A DNA stretch of 64,000 nt from Weissella cibaria (GTDB lineage: Bacteria; Bacillota; Bacilli; Lactobacillales; Lactobacillaceae): contig NZ_SDGK01000088.1 in NCBI RefSeq assembly GCF_004521965.1, positions 1-64,000 of the forward strand, in the 5' to 3' direction. The notes beneath the pieces are model-generated. The model was given only the letters and a program-made list of their open reading frames with translations. It was not told the origin of the DNA and did no database searches. Below, in pieces: positions 42,096-51,371 of this stretch; positions within the stretch are counted from its first letter, which is position 1; the number at the start of each line of letters is the position of its first letter. The translations under genes were made by a program, and so were the position numbers.

Positions 42096-42824
42096 TTATG
42101 ACATCACTGCATTTTCTGACGTAACCGTAGCTGCTGGCGTTGGCAAAATTTCTGATGCGGTTTCACGAGCCAAAAGTAACTTGAAGTTAGGGTGGGTTTG
42201 CAAGATAGACACTGGGACGTATTAACTGATTGGGCCAAAGAAAGCTTCCTTGATAATGTTCGCCTTCTTCTTACCAAACGCAATCATCACGATTTCCTTG
42301 GTGCTCATGATTGTCTTAGGTCCCATTGATACGTAGCCGGCAGGAACTTTTTCTTCAGAACCAACGCGGCGTCAACTTAATCATTTGCCTCAGAAGGAAT
42401 ATAGCGTGTCCCGTCTTAAAACTTGGTTACGCCAGGCAGGTTACCTGCGTAACGACCATCTGAACCAATACCGAGAGGCATAAAGCCCAATCCGTTTGCT
42501 TGTGCCAAACGCTCATTCAAAGTACCCCAGTTTGAAAAATCCAAACGGTGGTACAAATAAGCGGGCATTTTCGCTGGATTCAAAAGTACTTACGCAACGT
42601 TTTAGTTGTCATACCCTCTTCTGAATCTTCTTGTGGCACTTCATCAAAGTTCCACAAGTGCAGCTTAGGCATATTTGGACCATGAATGCGTTCCGGCATT
42701 GATCGTAAGAATACCAGCCGTCAAGGCAATGTTACGTACCTTTGGATCATAAATTTTTTTGTAGTAGAAAGTGAGACGTTTCGTTTGTTACATCTTGCTT
42801 TGTATCAACAATTTCAATTCGCAT
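42096..42824 (-). pseudogene. Glucosamine-6-phosphate isomerase (NagB-like), degraded
   Basis: Starts at ATG 42824 after GGAGAAAG with MRIEIVDTKQDVTNET. Several frameshifts and stops follow. Recognisable pieces are NIALTAG, PKLHLWNFDEVPQED, GLGFMPLGIGSDGRYAGNLP, PAGYVSMGPKTIMSTKEIVM and VPVSILQTHPNFKLLLARET, close to the glucosamine-6-phosphate deaminase/isomerase family. At least five stops or shifts are visible. Amino-sugar breakdown through this copy is lost. Confidence 0.8.
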
Positions 42825-42945
42825 ATTTATTCTTTCTCCTGACTTTTGCTTCACTTAACACTTACAAGTGTAGTGGGAGAATTTGACTAATTTTTGAAGG
42901 GTCCGCAAAGAATATTTGTGAGTGGTCTAGTATTGGTCCAAGAAA

Positions 42946-42975
42946 AAAGCGCTATCGACTATCGATAGCGCTTTC
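42946..42975. terminator. Terminator hairpin after the hinT operon
   Basis: AAAGCGCTATCGA (42946-42958) pairs perfectly with TCGATAGCGCTTT (42962-42974). It lies just beyond the stop of the 89-residue gene on the minus strand and can work both ways. Confidence 0.88.
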
Positions 42976-42979
42976 ATTA

Positions 42980-43249
42980 TTATTTCTTCTTTTTAAGCGA
43001 TGCTAATTCTACTTGAATTCGAGCTTGTGTTTCTGCAATTCGATCCAAACGAGGCTGGTTCTTAAAATTCATTTTTTCTACTTGAATTTGTAAGTCTTTT
43101 GCAAATGTTTGGACATCGGGTACAGACTGTTGTACATTTGCCACAGCTTCCTTTAGTTGCTTCGTACCGGTAGCTATTCGTTTAACGGCCGCAACCCAAG
43201 CCATGACATGTTGTTTTTGCATTTCAAAAAAGGCTTTTGCTTGATCCAT
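42980..43249 (-). CDS. Small coiled-coil protein downstream of hinT
   Basis: An 89-residue, charged, helical protein without signal or cysteine: MDQAKAFFEMQKQHVMAWVA, then two amphipathic helices and a KKKK end. It lies 3 bp after hinT on the same strand, so the two are co-transcribed. Many lactobacilli carry a small helical protein at this place; no function is assigned. Confidence 0.75.
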   Translation of the reverse strand: MDQAKAFFEMQKQHVMAWVAAVKRIATGTKQLKEAVANVQQSVPDVQTFAKDLQIQVEKMNFKNQPRLDRIAETQARIQVELASLKKKK

Positions 43250-43252
43250 TAG

Positions 43253-43675
43253 TTAGTCCTCCATGTGACTCGCAATCCGGTCAGCCAGTGCTCGATAGTC
43301 GTCTTCTGACGTTGTTTCACTGTGGTCAGGCATTGGCACATCAAAAGTATCGTCCGCGTAACGTGGAATTAGGTGGAAGTGGGAGTGGAACACTGACTGT
43401 CCTGCGGCTTCACCATTATTTGACAAAATATTCAGTCCAATAATCTTGTCATCACTTGCCTTAATTGCGCGGGCAATTTTAGGTAGCTTTGACAAAACAC
43501 GTGCCGCTAACGCTTCATCGTATTCAAAAATATCTACAACGTGTGTCTTTGGCACCATCAAGGTATGACCAGGCGTAACTTGACTCAAATCTAAAAATGC
43601 AAACACATCATCATCTTCATATACCTTATAAGCGGGGATATCACCTGCGATAATCATATCAAATACATCTGCCAT
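43253..43675 (-). CDS. hinT: HIT-family nucleotide hydrolase/transferase
   Basis: A 140-residue HINT-type protein hydrolysing purine nucleoside phosphoramidates. The histidine triad is in SVFHSHFHLIPRY. The start region MADVFDMIIAGDIPAYKVYE is typical, although the usual zinc-type CIFCKI is absent. It is divergent from ecsA, the conserved hit-ecs arrangement of Firmicutes. Confidence 0.93.
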   Translation of the reverse strand: MADVFDMIIAGDIPAYKVYEDDDVFAFLDLSQVTPGHTLMVPKTHVVDIFEYDEALAARVLSKLPKIARAIKASDDKIIGLNILSNNGEAAGQSVFHSHFHLIPRYADDTFDVPMPDHSETTSEDDYRALADRIASHMED

Positions 43676-43797
43676 GAGAACGCCTCCAAGTTTTATATAT
43701 TAATACTATTATAACGTACTTTGTGCTGTGTGTCCGTACGTAAATATTAAAGATTATTTGGTAAAATAGAAGTAGACGAAAAAACGGAAGTGAAAAT

Positions 43798-44499
43798 ATG
43801 ACATTATCAGTTAAAAATCTTTCGGGTGGTTATGGCCAATTGGCAGTACTACACGATATTTCATTCGACATTCAGGCCGGCAAATTACTAGCGTTGGTTG
43901 GATTGAACGGTTCGGGAAAGTCGACGACGATTAATCACATTATTGGATTATTAGCGCCCAAGCAAGGGCAGATTACCCTAAATGGGGTAACGCTCAAAAC
44001 TGATCCAGTCAAATATAAATCTCAAATTGCCTACATCCCAGAGCAACCAGTTTTGTACGACGAATTAACACTTCGTGAGCACCTTGCATTAACGATTGAT
44101 GTATATGGATTAAATGAAGAAACTGCTTGGCAGCGTGCAACAAGTCTCCTGCACACGTTCCGCCTGGATAACAAGCTGGATTGGTTTCCAACCCATTTCT
44201 CAAAGGGTATGCGACAAAAAGTAATGATTGTCATGGCTTTTATCACGGATGCCCCATTTTTTATTATCGACGAACCATTTCTGGGGCTCGATGTGATTGC
44301 CGTTAACGATTTGTTAACACTAATTGACGCGCGCAAAGCGACTGGTACGAGCTTCTTGCTAACAACGCACGTGTTAACGACCATTGAAAACCACGCTGAT
44401 CAATTCATTTATTTGCGTGATGGGCAGGTTGCCGGGCAAGGAGCCGCGCAAGACTTCGCAACATTAGTGCCCGATATGCAACCCAACGAGGTAAGCTGA
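43798..44499 (+). CDS. ecsA: ABC transporter ATP-binding protein EcsA
   Basis: A 233-residue ATPase with Walker A GLNGSGKST (35-43), signature FSKGMRQKV and Walker B FFIIDEPFLGLD. With EcsB it forms an exporter that affects protein secretion and regulated proteolysis in Bacillus. The stop overlaps the ecsB start by one base. Confidence 0.93.
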   Translation: MTLSVKNLSGGYGQLAVLHDISFDIQAGKLLALVGLNGSGKSTTINHIIGLLAPKQGQITLNGVTLKTDPVKYKSQIAYIPEQPVLYDELTLREHLALTIDVYGLNEETAWQRATSLLHTFRLDNKLDWFPTHFSKGMRQKVMIVMAFITDAPFFIIDEPFLGLDVIAVNDLLTLIDARKATGTSFLLTTHVLTTIENHADQFIYLRDGQVAGQGAAQDFATLVPDMQPNEVS

Positions 44500-45608
44500 T
44501 GGATAAGCGGCACTTATTTCAACAACGATGGACACAACAATGGCGTCTCTTCAGTAAGTACTTACGATACGTGTTTAACGACCATGCTGTCTTAGCGTTA
44601 TTTTTCTTATTAGGTGCAGCTGGACTTGCATACCGCAACCTTTGGCAACATGCGCCGATTACGTTGGGGACAAAAGCCTTGCTGTTAATTATCCTCGTCA
44701 TCACTTTGGTCATTTTCAAAACACCGGCTAATTTTTTAAAACCGGCCGATCCTGTGTTCTTAATAGGTGATGAAACCGCGCTGCGCCGTTTGTTCAAAAC
44801 AGCGACGCTTTACAGTGCAGTCATTAACGGTGTGATTCAATTTATCATGACGATTATTTTATGGCCAATGATGTTTCGCTTACTCACACCTTACTTGAGT
44901 GTGGTTATTTTAGTGACACTTGTCCTGGTGTCAACTAAAATCATCCTGACGATTACCGCAGCTAAACATTTCGCAATGTATCGACAAGCTGATGCAGGTG
45001 ACATGATTGATTGGCGCGCATTAATTGCAAATGAGGAAAAAAGGCAGAATAGCATCCTAGTTTTTTTCAACTTATTTATTGATGTGCCTGGTCAACGACC
45101 AAGTATCAAGCGTCATCGTTGGGCGGATCGATTCATTCACAACTGGCCAGGTCAGCAGCATAATCCACTCGTTAAACTAATGGTGACAACTTTCATCCGC
45201 CAGAGCCAATATGCTGGGGTCTGGTTGCGCTTAACTGCTATCGGTATCGTAGCCGGTCTGGTTACAACAGGATGGCTACAAACAGCTCTCTATGCGATTT
45301 TAATGTACTTGATTGTATTGCAAATTCTACCTTTAGTTGCGAGCCATCAACAACTTGTTTTTGATCATTTATTTCCTGTTACGATTGGCCAACGTCAGCA
45401 AGCATTCCGCTTTGCCATAATACCTTGGTTGGTCTTAACCATTATGATTTGGTCGCTGGTGGGATTCGCAACGACGCCTTCTGTCACACTTCTATTACAA
45501 AATGTCATAGGACTTGTCGTAGTAGGCGGTATTTTGGTATTCTGGTATACGGATCGCAGAATTGCAAACACGTTTAGAAGGAGAAATTCACGTGCGTTTA
45601 CGAAATAA
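44499..45608 (+). CDS. ecsB: ABC transporter membrane subunit EcsB
   Basis: A 369-residue protein with about eight hydrophobic segments and a cytoplasmic loop with DAGDMIDWRALIANEEKRQN. It starts MDKRHLFQQRWTQQWRLFSK, the amphipathic family start. It partners EcsA, translationally coupled by the ATGA-like overlap. Its 3' end overlaps trmB by 17 bp. Confidence 0.88.
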   Translation: MDKRHLFQQRWTQQWRLFSKYLRYVFNDHAVLALFFLLGAAGLAYRNLWQHAPITLGTKALLLIILVITLVIFKTPANFLKPADPVFLIGDETALRRLFKTATLYSAVINGVIQFIMTIILWPMMFRLLTPYLSVVILVTLVLVSTKIILTITAAKHFAMYRQADAGDMIDWRALIANEEKRQNSILVFFNLFIDVPGQRPSIKRHRWADRFIHNWPGQQHNPLVKLMVTTFIRQSQYAGVWLRLTAIGIVAGLVTTGWLQTALYAILMYLIVLQILPLVASHQQLVFDHLFPVTIGQRQQAFRFAIIPWLVLTIMIWSLVGFATTPSVTLLLQNVIGLVVVGGILVFWYTDRRIANTFRRRNSRAFTK

Positions 45609-46254
45609 AAAGTGGACAAGCCCTTGGTTGGCAGAACACACGGACTTAGTTATTCCTCAGGACCGTGCAACAGGCCTACAAGGCAACTGGCAAAGCATCT
45701 TCGAAAAGGTGCAACCATTGCACGTCGAGATTGGAACTGGTAAGGGACAATTTATTATTGGCATGGCCAAGAAATACCCTGAAATTAACTTTATCGGCAT
45801 GGAGATTCAAGAGGGAGCGGTTGCAGTTGCTGCACGCAAAGCTGATGAAGACCCAGCCAACTTACCTAATTTGAAATTCATTTATGGTGATGGTGCTGGC
45901 GTTGAGACGTACTTTACAAAGGGTGAAGTATCTAAACTCTTCTTAAACTTTTCTGATCCATGGCCAAAGAGTCGCCATGAGACACGTCGATTGACGTACA
46001 AGTCATTTTTGGCCGGTTACCAAGCGGTATTGCCAGCAGGTGGAGAACTAGAGTTTAAGACCGACAATCGTGGCCTGTTTGAGTATTCATTGTATTCATT
46101 CGCTAACTACGGCATGGTCTTCTACAAGGACGGCATTTCACTGAACTTGCACGAGGACGAGGAACAAATGCAGGACAACGTTGAGACAGAGTACGAGCAT
46201 AAGTTCGCTTCTCAAGGATTCCCAATTTATAAATTCACTGGTTCTTTTAAGTAA
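45592..46254 (+). CDS. trmB: tRNA (guanine-N7)-methyltransferase
   Basis: A 220-residue SAM-dependent enzyme forming m7G46 in tRNA. It has the SAM loop VEIGTGKGQFI, the NFSDPWPKSRHETRRLT catalytic block and the C-terminal YEHKFASQGFPIYKF. The start is a GTG at 45592 (V/M-RLRNKKW), 7 bp from AAGGAG; the family begins MRLRNKPWA. The ecsA-ecsB-trmB order is common in lactic acid bacteria. Confidence 0.94.
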   Translation: MRLRNKKWTSPWLAEHTDLVIPQDRATGLQGNWQSIFEKVQPLHVEIGTGKGQFIIGMAKKYPEINFIGMEIQEGAVAVAARKADEDPANLPNLKFIYGDGAGVETYFTKGEVSKLFLNFSDPWPKSRHETRRLTYKSFLAGYQAVLPAGGELEFKTDNRGLFEYSLYSFANYGMVFYKDGISLNLHEDEEQMQDNVETEYEHKFASQGFPIYKFTGSFK

Positions 46255-46257
46255 TAC

Positions 46258-46295
46258 AAAAAAGACGACTAATCAACGAGATTAGTCGTCTTTTT
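46258..46295. terminator. Bidirectional terminator between trmB and the YslB-type gene
   Basis: AAAAAAGACGACTAAT (46258-46273) pairs with ATTAGTCGTCTTTTT (46281-46295) between convergent genes. Confidence 0.9.
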
Positions 46296-46296
46296 G

Positions 46297-46722
46297 CTAG
46301 GGCTGCAATGTGCCGGGATTTTCCGTCATTACCGTAATGACAACGGTCTGCTTATTTGCTTCCCATTGGGCTTCGGCACCTGTGCCAAGCTGTTGCTGCG
46401 TTTGTTGAGCTAGAAAACCAGCTTCCAACGCGAAACTTGCATGATTGTTTTCATCAAAACGGGCACTGACCACAGGACCATCTAACCGCCAGACTTGTTC
46501 CGTTGGTTTCTTTGACGTCAATGTTAAGAACCCAAATCCGGCATCCATGAAAAATGTTTCGAGTGACATAACACCTGTTAAGTCAACATCACGGGCAAGG
46601 GCCTTACCAGCCCAATAAATAATTTCTGATTCATCATCTTGCAACAATTCTGGTAGCAATCGGTCACGCAATAGCGTTAATGCGAATAAATTCATTTCCG
46701 TCGTTTGTCCTGATTCCGACAT
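46297..46722 (-). CDS. YslB family protein (DUF2507)
   Basis: A 141-residue cytoplasmic protein. FALTLLRDRLLPELLQDDES, IIYWAGKALAR and the AGFGFLTL segment match the YslB/DUF2507 family, which has a fold similar to V4R ligand-binding proteins; its job is unknown. AAGGAG precedes the ATG. It stands alone. Confidence 0.82.
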   Translation of the reverse strand: MSESGQTTEMNLFALTLLRDRLLPELLQDDESEIIYWAGKALARDVDLTGVMSLETFFMDAGFGFLTLTSKKPTEQVWRLDGPVVSARFDENNHASFALEAGFLAQQTQQQLGTGAEAQWEANKQTVVITVMTENPGTLQP

Positions 46723-46834
46723 AACGCACTCCTTTTATTACAGTTTCATAAACTAATTATAGTGGATTCTAACCATATTTGCCAATAATTTACATTAGTG
46801 TTACAATAAAATCCTTGAAAGGATGGATTGTGGC

Positions 46835-47761
46835 ATGACTTTACCTGATAATCCGTTAATAAATAGCACGTTGGGATTAATCAATGGTGACCTTTTTGCA
46901 CAAAAAATCATCATGGGCGACAGTTCACAATGGAGTAGCGATTCATCGCTAACGTTTGCAACTATCGATAGCTTATCTAACGGCTACATTTTGACCGACA
47001 TCATGACCCAGTTTACATACTGGTATACAACTGGCGCTTATACCGCGGATGGTGCACCCCAGCATGCTGGCGATGTCACCCGCATGGCCATTGAAAATTT
47101 CCGTCAAACCCAAGATCCATTTACGTCGGGTGGGCGAGATGAAAGTGATAACGCGAACGGTGCTTTACTTCGAATTACACCAGTCGTGTTATACCTACAA
47201 GCAACGTACGGGGAAGATTTCATTAAAGATGACCCCGCTATGTTAACGCTGCACCAAGTGGGTGGTTTGACACACAACCATCCACGTTCGTTAATTGCGA
47301 TTGGCCTATACGCCATGTTACTAAACGGTCTATTGAGTGGTATGAGTTTACCAGCAGCCTTTGACTTCGCAATTAGTAATTCATATGAATATTACGCAAA
47401 ACACGCGGTCTTCGCTGATGAGTTGGTCGCTTTTGAAGCATTAAATACACCTGATTTTGAAAATATGCCCATCGAATCTTTGCACGCATCAGGTTATGTC
47501 GTCGACACGTTGGCTGCGACAATATGGGTGTTATTAAACAGTCAAAACTATGAAGATGCATTAACACTCGCTGCCGACTTACCGGGTGAACCGACCCGGG
47601 TTATGCCGTTAGTTGGTGCAGTTGCCGGTTTGATGTATCAGAAAACGCAATTGCCCACAACGTGGCTCAACACACATGGAGTAACGATTATTACGCGAGT
47701 GCTTGAGAAAGCAGAGCAAAGTGGTCGCTTTGCTTGCCCAGATACGCACCCAGTTGAATAG
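46835..47761 (+). CDS. ADP-ribosylglycohydrolase-fold protein, probable pseudoenzyme
   Basis: About 308 residues, all-helical, with the ARH family layout. The first metal motif, normally WSDDTALT, reads WSSDSSLT. The region normally GDALG after the first helix reads GDLFA. Near the C-terminus DTLAATIWVLL keeps the family pattern, but the usual GGDADT ligands read LPGEPTR. Binuclear Mg2+ binding is therefore doubtful, and hydrolysis of ADP-ribose links may be lost. The open frame is intact and moderately conserved, so it is probably expressed. The start is ATG 46835 or 46823. Confidence 0.75.
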   Translation: MTLPDNPLINSTLGLINGDLFAQKIIMGDSSQWSSDSSLTFATIDSLSNGYILTDIMTQFTYWYTTGAYTADGAPQHAGDVTRMAIENFRQTQDPFTSGGRDESDNANGALLRITPVVLYLQATYGEDFIKDDPAMLTLHQVGGLTHNHPRSLIAIGLYAMLLNGLLSGMSLPAAFDFAISNSYEYYAKHAVFADELVAFEALNTPDFENMPIESLHASGYVVDTLAATIWVLLNSQNYEDALTLAADLPGEPTRVMPLVGAVAGLMYQKTQLPTTWLNTHGVTIITRVLEKAEQSGRFACPDTHPVE

Positions 47762-47767
47762 GTGATT

Positions 47768-47801
47768 AAACCAGAGCCTGATTCAGGACTCTGGTTTTTC
47801 T
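47768..47801 (+). terminator. Terminator after the ARH-like gene
   Basis: AAACCAGAGCCTG (47768-47780) pairs with CAGGACTCTGGTTT (47784-47797), with a small bulge, followed by a T run. Confidence 0.82.
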
Positions 47802-47824
47802 TATTTAGAAAGGAACAATTTATA

Positions 47825-48455
47825 ATGTCAATAATGTGACGCAGTATATCCAGCGTTTTAATGATTCTTGGTTTAGTAGGCACCGGATACGTCTTAAAAA
47901 ATACGTGTTTTCAACGATGATGATGAGCGCTTACGTAAGTTTTTATCTGTGTTTGTCACTAAAATTGCCATACCCGCTTATTTGATTGTTAGTATTCCGG
48001 AAGACTATACACCACAAACACTACTATCAGTCGGGCCGAAGTTAGTCTTGCCGATTGCAAGCATGTTAGTGTTATTTGGGCTGTTATTTTTAATCGCAAA
48101 ATTAATCAAGGTAAACCAACACCATAAGGGATTATTCCGATCATTATTATTCAATTCAAATAACGCCACTGTGGGATTACCAGTTAACATGGCACTATTT
48201 GGTAAAGCCAGTTTGCCATACGTTTTGGTCTACTATATAGCCAATACCATCGTATTTTGGACATTAGGCATATATATGATTGAACGAGACACGGCAACCG
48301 ATCGCCAATTCAGTCTCCACAAAACCCTGAAGGGGATTTTACTCCGCCAATGATCGCTCTAATCATTGCCATGATTTTAGTCCTGGCACGAATTCAATTG
48401 CCAACCTTATTGATGTTAGTTGTTATTCCAATTTTAATGATTTTAGTTAGTTAAA
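47825..48455 (+). pseudogene. AEC-family transporter, broken and truncated
   Basis: MSIM then TGA, then VLMILGLVGTGYVLKN in frame, a frame change, and VFVTKIAIPAYLIVSIPEDY onward (47949-48350), matching the N-terminal half of auxin-efflux-carrier family permeases (malate/organic acid type). A one-base loss near 48347 shifts the frame (LLRQ-stop versus LLRPPMIALIIAMILVLARIQ). The last third of the family length is missing before the stop at 48453-48455. Confidence 0.82.
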
Positions 48456-48462
48456 CAAAAGA

Positions 48463-48493
48463 AACGCCCTGTCTCAAACACGAGATGAGGCGG
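48463..48493 (+). terminator. Left part of the terminator region interrupted by IS copy 2
   Basis: AAACGCCctgTCTC (48463-48476) can pair with GAGAtgaGGCG (48483-48493), but the T tract is replaced by the IS end. AAACGCCC here and GGGGCGTTTT at 49935-49944 are also matching arms, now 1.45 kb apart. Confidence 0.6.
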
Positions 48494-48526
48494 ACCCAAA
48501 AAGTTAAAGTGAAATATTTTAGCTGA

Positions 48527-49309
48527 TTAAGCGGCCATTTGTCGGTATTCTACATGTGAGTGGCCGTTTAATTTTGCCTGAATTCGTGTGTTGTTGTAAT
48601 ACAGTATCCAATTGTTATTTGCATCAATCAACTCTTTTGCCGATGAATAATGGTGCAATGGGCCAATTTCGACCTTCAATTTATTAAAGAAACTTTCCAT
48701 AACCGTATTGTCTAGAGCGGTCGCGCGACGCGACATGCTTTGGACGATGCGGTTTTGCTTTAGTGTCTTACGCCATGATCTGTGCCGATATTTCCAACCT
48801 TGATCAGGGTAAATGGTTGTTCGATAAGTAAGTTTTGGCATTCGGTCTACGAGCTGATTAAGCGGTTGTAAGGTAAATTCGAGATTCGGACGGGTGCTAA
48901 TTGAATGTGTAAGAATCTCGTTATTGTACATATCTAGGATTGGTACTAAATATACTTTTTCTCCAGTGACCGGAACTTTAAACTCCGTGACGTCACTAGA
49001 TAGTTTTTGTAATGGTCGATCAGTCTTGAAACGACGGTGAATCTTGTTCTTCACTCGTTTCCCTTCAGGACCCTTAGATGAATCATACTTACGCGATTGT
49101 TTGTTATACCCAACGCCTTTTAACCCCATCTCATGCATGAGTCGTTGGACCTTCTTGTGATTTACCTTTGCGAACTCGGGTTGCTTTCGCAACTCTAAAT
49201 AAATCCGACGCACACCATAGTGATTATCCGCTTCCCAAATCATCCTGATAGCCACGCGAAGTGGCTCATCGGGGTCTTCCTTTTTAAACTTTCGTTTCCA
49301 GTAGTGCAC
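48527..49309 (-). CDS. IS3-family transposase OrfB (DDE integrase domain)
   Basis: 260 residues from the first ATG; the frame is open further upstream (ACRLEAQFKLVDILKVLPIA, to about 49388) and is normally reached by frameshift from orfA. It contains HTH_21-like WEADNHYGVRRIYLELRKQ and the rve core with the DDE triad in SSDVTEFKV, YPDQGWKYRH and NTVMESFF. The second motif is YPDQG where HSDQG is usual. The catalytic triad is complete. Confidence 0.9.
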   Translation of the reverse strand: MHYWKRKFKKEDPDEPLRVAIRMIWEADNHYGVRRIYLELRKQPEFAKVNHKKVQRLMHEMGLKGVGYNKQSRKYDSSKGPEGKRVKNKIHRRFKTDRPLQKLSSDVTEFKVPVTGEKVYLVPILDMYNNEILTHSISTRPNLEFTLQPLNQLVDRMPKLTYRTTIYPDQGWKYRHRSWRKTLKQNRIVQSMSRRATALDNTVMESFFNKLKVEIGPLHHYSSAKELIDANNNWILYYNNTRIQAKLNGHSHVEYRQMAA

Positions 49310-49377
49310 TGTACTTTCTGCAATCGGAAGAACCTTTAGAATATCTACTAGTTTAAATTGCGCCTCAAGTCGGCAAG

Positions 49378-49884
49378 CTACTGCTGAGAGTTGTCGGTTC
49401 GTCGCTGAATCGAGGCTAATAATTTTAACGCTTTATTTTCAATCTTCAATCGAAGAACTTCGTCTTCGAGTTGAGCGAGTCGATTTTCTTGATCCGTCAA
49501 TGGTTTATCTGACTTAGGCTTCATATTAGGCATTTTAGGTTTTCGTCCTTTTTGTATAGACAATAACCCATTTGGCCCAAGTTTGGAATATATCTCTTTC
49601 CCCTTTACTATTTGAGCGGTGCCTACATAGCCAAATTTAGCTGCAACTTCAGTATTTGAAGCGTTATTTCTGATTGCCCACGAAGCTAATTCAACTCGAA
49701 ATGTTCCAGTTGGTTTTGGAGGATTAAATAACACGTCAGCTCCGTGTGTTTTATACGCCGCTAACAGCATCTTAAAACTCGTATAGTGTATGCCATAACG
49801 TTTAGCAACTTCTTATTTACTTTTGTTCCCTGAAATATATTCCAGGATTGCCTCAAGTTTTGTTTGTTTTGATATCTTAGTCAT
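49378..49884 (-). pseudogene. IS3-family OrfA with a nonsense codon
   Basis: The reading frame runs from ATG 49884 (MTKISKQTKLEAILEYISG) to the stop at 49378 and stays in register, but TAA at 49813-49815 interrupts NKSK-stop-EVAKRYGIHY within the first helix-turn-helix. The remainder (LLAAYKTHGADVLFNPPKPT, then a leucine zipper) is intact. Without OrfA the OrfAB fusion transposase cannot be made normally. Confidence 0.85.
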
Positions 49885-49917
49885 AAAGAAAAACCCCGAA
49901 AGTTACTTTAACTTTCG

Positions 49918-49946
49918 GGGTACGCCTCAAAATTGGGGCGTTTTCT
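49918..49946 (-). terminator. gntP terminator, overlapping the IS end
   Basis: ACGCC (49922-49926) and GGCGT (49937-49941) pair, with T-rich DNA after the stem on the + side and C-rich IS sequence on the minus side. The left arm comes from the IS end. It probably still ends gntP transcription weakly. Confidence 0.5.
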
Positions 49947-49947
49947 G

Positions 49948-51309
49948 TTAGATAAACATATTCAAAATCAAGACAATAACCAAACCAACTACTGCAATCA
50001 ACGATTCTAGAACCGTCCAAATTTTCAGTGTTTGCTTGACGTCGAGGTCAAAGTATTCTTTAAACATCCAGAAGCCGGCATCGTTAACGTGTGACGCTGC
50101 AAGAGAACCGGCACCAATAACCAAGACCATAAGGGCAGGATCAACACCAGCTTGATGCATCAATGGTTGTACCAAGCCGGCTGCAGTAAGGGCAGCAACC
50201 GTAGCTGAACCAAGAGCCACACGTAGAATAACCGTAATCACCCATGCTAGAATCAATGGCGAGATGTTAACGTGGGCGAAGAGGGTCGCTACTTGATCCG
50301 AAATACCACCATCAATCAAGATTTGCTTGAAAGCGGCACCACCACCGATAATCAACAACAGCATGGCAATTGACTTTACTGACTCTTCAATCGTAGCCGC
50401 CATTTCTTTAACCGTCTTATGTTGATGCCATCCCATTGACCACAATGCAAATAGCAGGGAAATGATCATCGCACCAACCGGATTACCAATCATTGTCACA
50501 AACGCATCTAATCCTTTAACTTTTGCAGCGTTAAATGGTTGCCCATCATTCACAATTATTGAGTAGATGGTCGTAATTCCCATCAAAATAACTGGGAACA
50601 ATGATGTTAATAATGATAATCCAAATGAAGGTGTTTGCTTTAGATCAAACTGCTTCACTTCGCCAAATGCCGTCAATTCGCGCTTCACTGTGAAAGCTTC
50701 TGGTGCATAAGTTTTCGCCAATTTAGCGAAAACTGGTCCGGCAATGATTGCGGCCGGAATGGCAACAACTAACCCTAGCACCAATACTTTACCCGGATTT
50801 GCACCTAAAGCCCCCGCAATAGCAGTCGGCGCCGGGTGAGGGGGTAAAAACCCGTGGGTAACTGACAAGGCAGCTGCCATCGGAATACCTAGGTACAACA
50901 ACGGTACACCCAACTCAAGCGCAATGGCGAATACGATTGGGATCAACAAAACCATACCTACTTCGAAAAATAGGGCGATCCCGATAATGAAGGCGGCAAT
51001 CATTACCGCAATCTGTACACGCTTGCGACCAAACAAATTGATCAATGTGTGTGAAATGCGGTAAGCACCACCAGCATCTGCAACCAAGCGTCCAAGCATT
51101 GCGCCAAATCCAAACACAATTGCAAGTTCGCCTAATGAGCTACCAATTCCATTTTGAATCGAAACTGGAATCTGCGCAAAATTCATGCCGAGACCAAGCC
51201 CAACAGCAACAGCCGTTAAGATCAACGCGATAAACGTGTTCATCTTAACCTTAATAATTAAAAACAATAAGAGTAGAATGCCTACCAATAATACGAGTAA
51301 TGAGCTCAT
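49948..51309 (-). CDS. gntP: Gluconate:H+ symporter, GntP family
   Basis: A 453-residue permease with about 12-14 membrane segments. Typical blocks are LGELAIVFGFGAMLGRLVAD, THGFLPPHPAPTAIAG, IIGGGAAFKQILIDGGI and LGSATVAALTAAGLV. It imports gluconate for the phosphogluconate pathway of heterofermenters. The ATG at 51309 (MSSLLVLLVGILLLL) has GGAGA 9 bp upstream; the upstream extension of 13 codons is less likely. No gluconate kinase lies next to it. Confidence 0.92.
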   Translation of the reverse strand: MSSLLVLLVGILLLLFLIIKVKMNTFIALILTAVAVGLGLGMNFAQIPVSIQNGIGSSLGELAIVFGFGAMLGRLVADAGGAYRISHTLINLFGRKRVQIAVMIAAFIIGIALFFEVGMVLLIPIVFAIALELGVPLLYLGIPMAAALSVTHGFLPPHPAPTAIAGALGANPGKVLVLGLVVAIPAAIIAGPVFAKLAKTYAPEAFTVKRELTAFGEVKQFDLKQTPSFGLSLLTSLFPVILMGITTIYSIIVNDGQPFNAAKVKGLDAFVTMIGNPVGAMIISLLFALWSMGWHQHKTVKEMAATIEESVKSIAMLLLIIGGGAAFKQILIDGGISDQVATLFAHVNISPLILAWVITVILRVALGSATVAALTAAGLVQPLMHQAGVDPALMVLVIGAGSLAASHVNDAGFWMFKEYFDLDVKQTLKIWTVLESLIAVVGLVIVLILNMFI

Positions 51310-51371
51310 AATCTTAATTCTCCATATATCCCCAAATAAATATCTCAATGAGACTGCTATGCCGTACCACT

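Larger units (their letters stand above)
48490..49926 (-). mobile_element. IS3-family (IS150-like) element, copy 2
   Basis: About 1.43 kb. Ends are GGCGGACCCAAAAAGTTAAA (from 48490) and, inverted, GGCGTACCCCGAAAGTTAAA (to 49926), matching the ends of copy 1. It carries orfA and orfB on the minus strand. orfB looks intact, while orfA has a nonsense codon. It lies between the convergent AEC remnant and gntP. A direct target repeat could not be confirmed. Confidence 0.88.
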
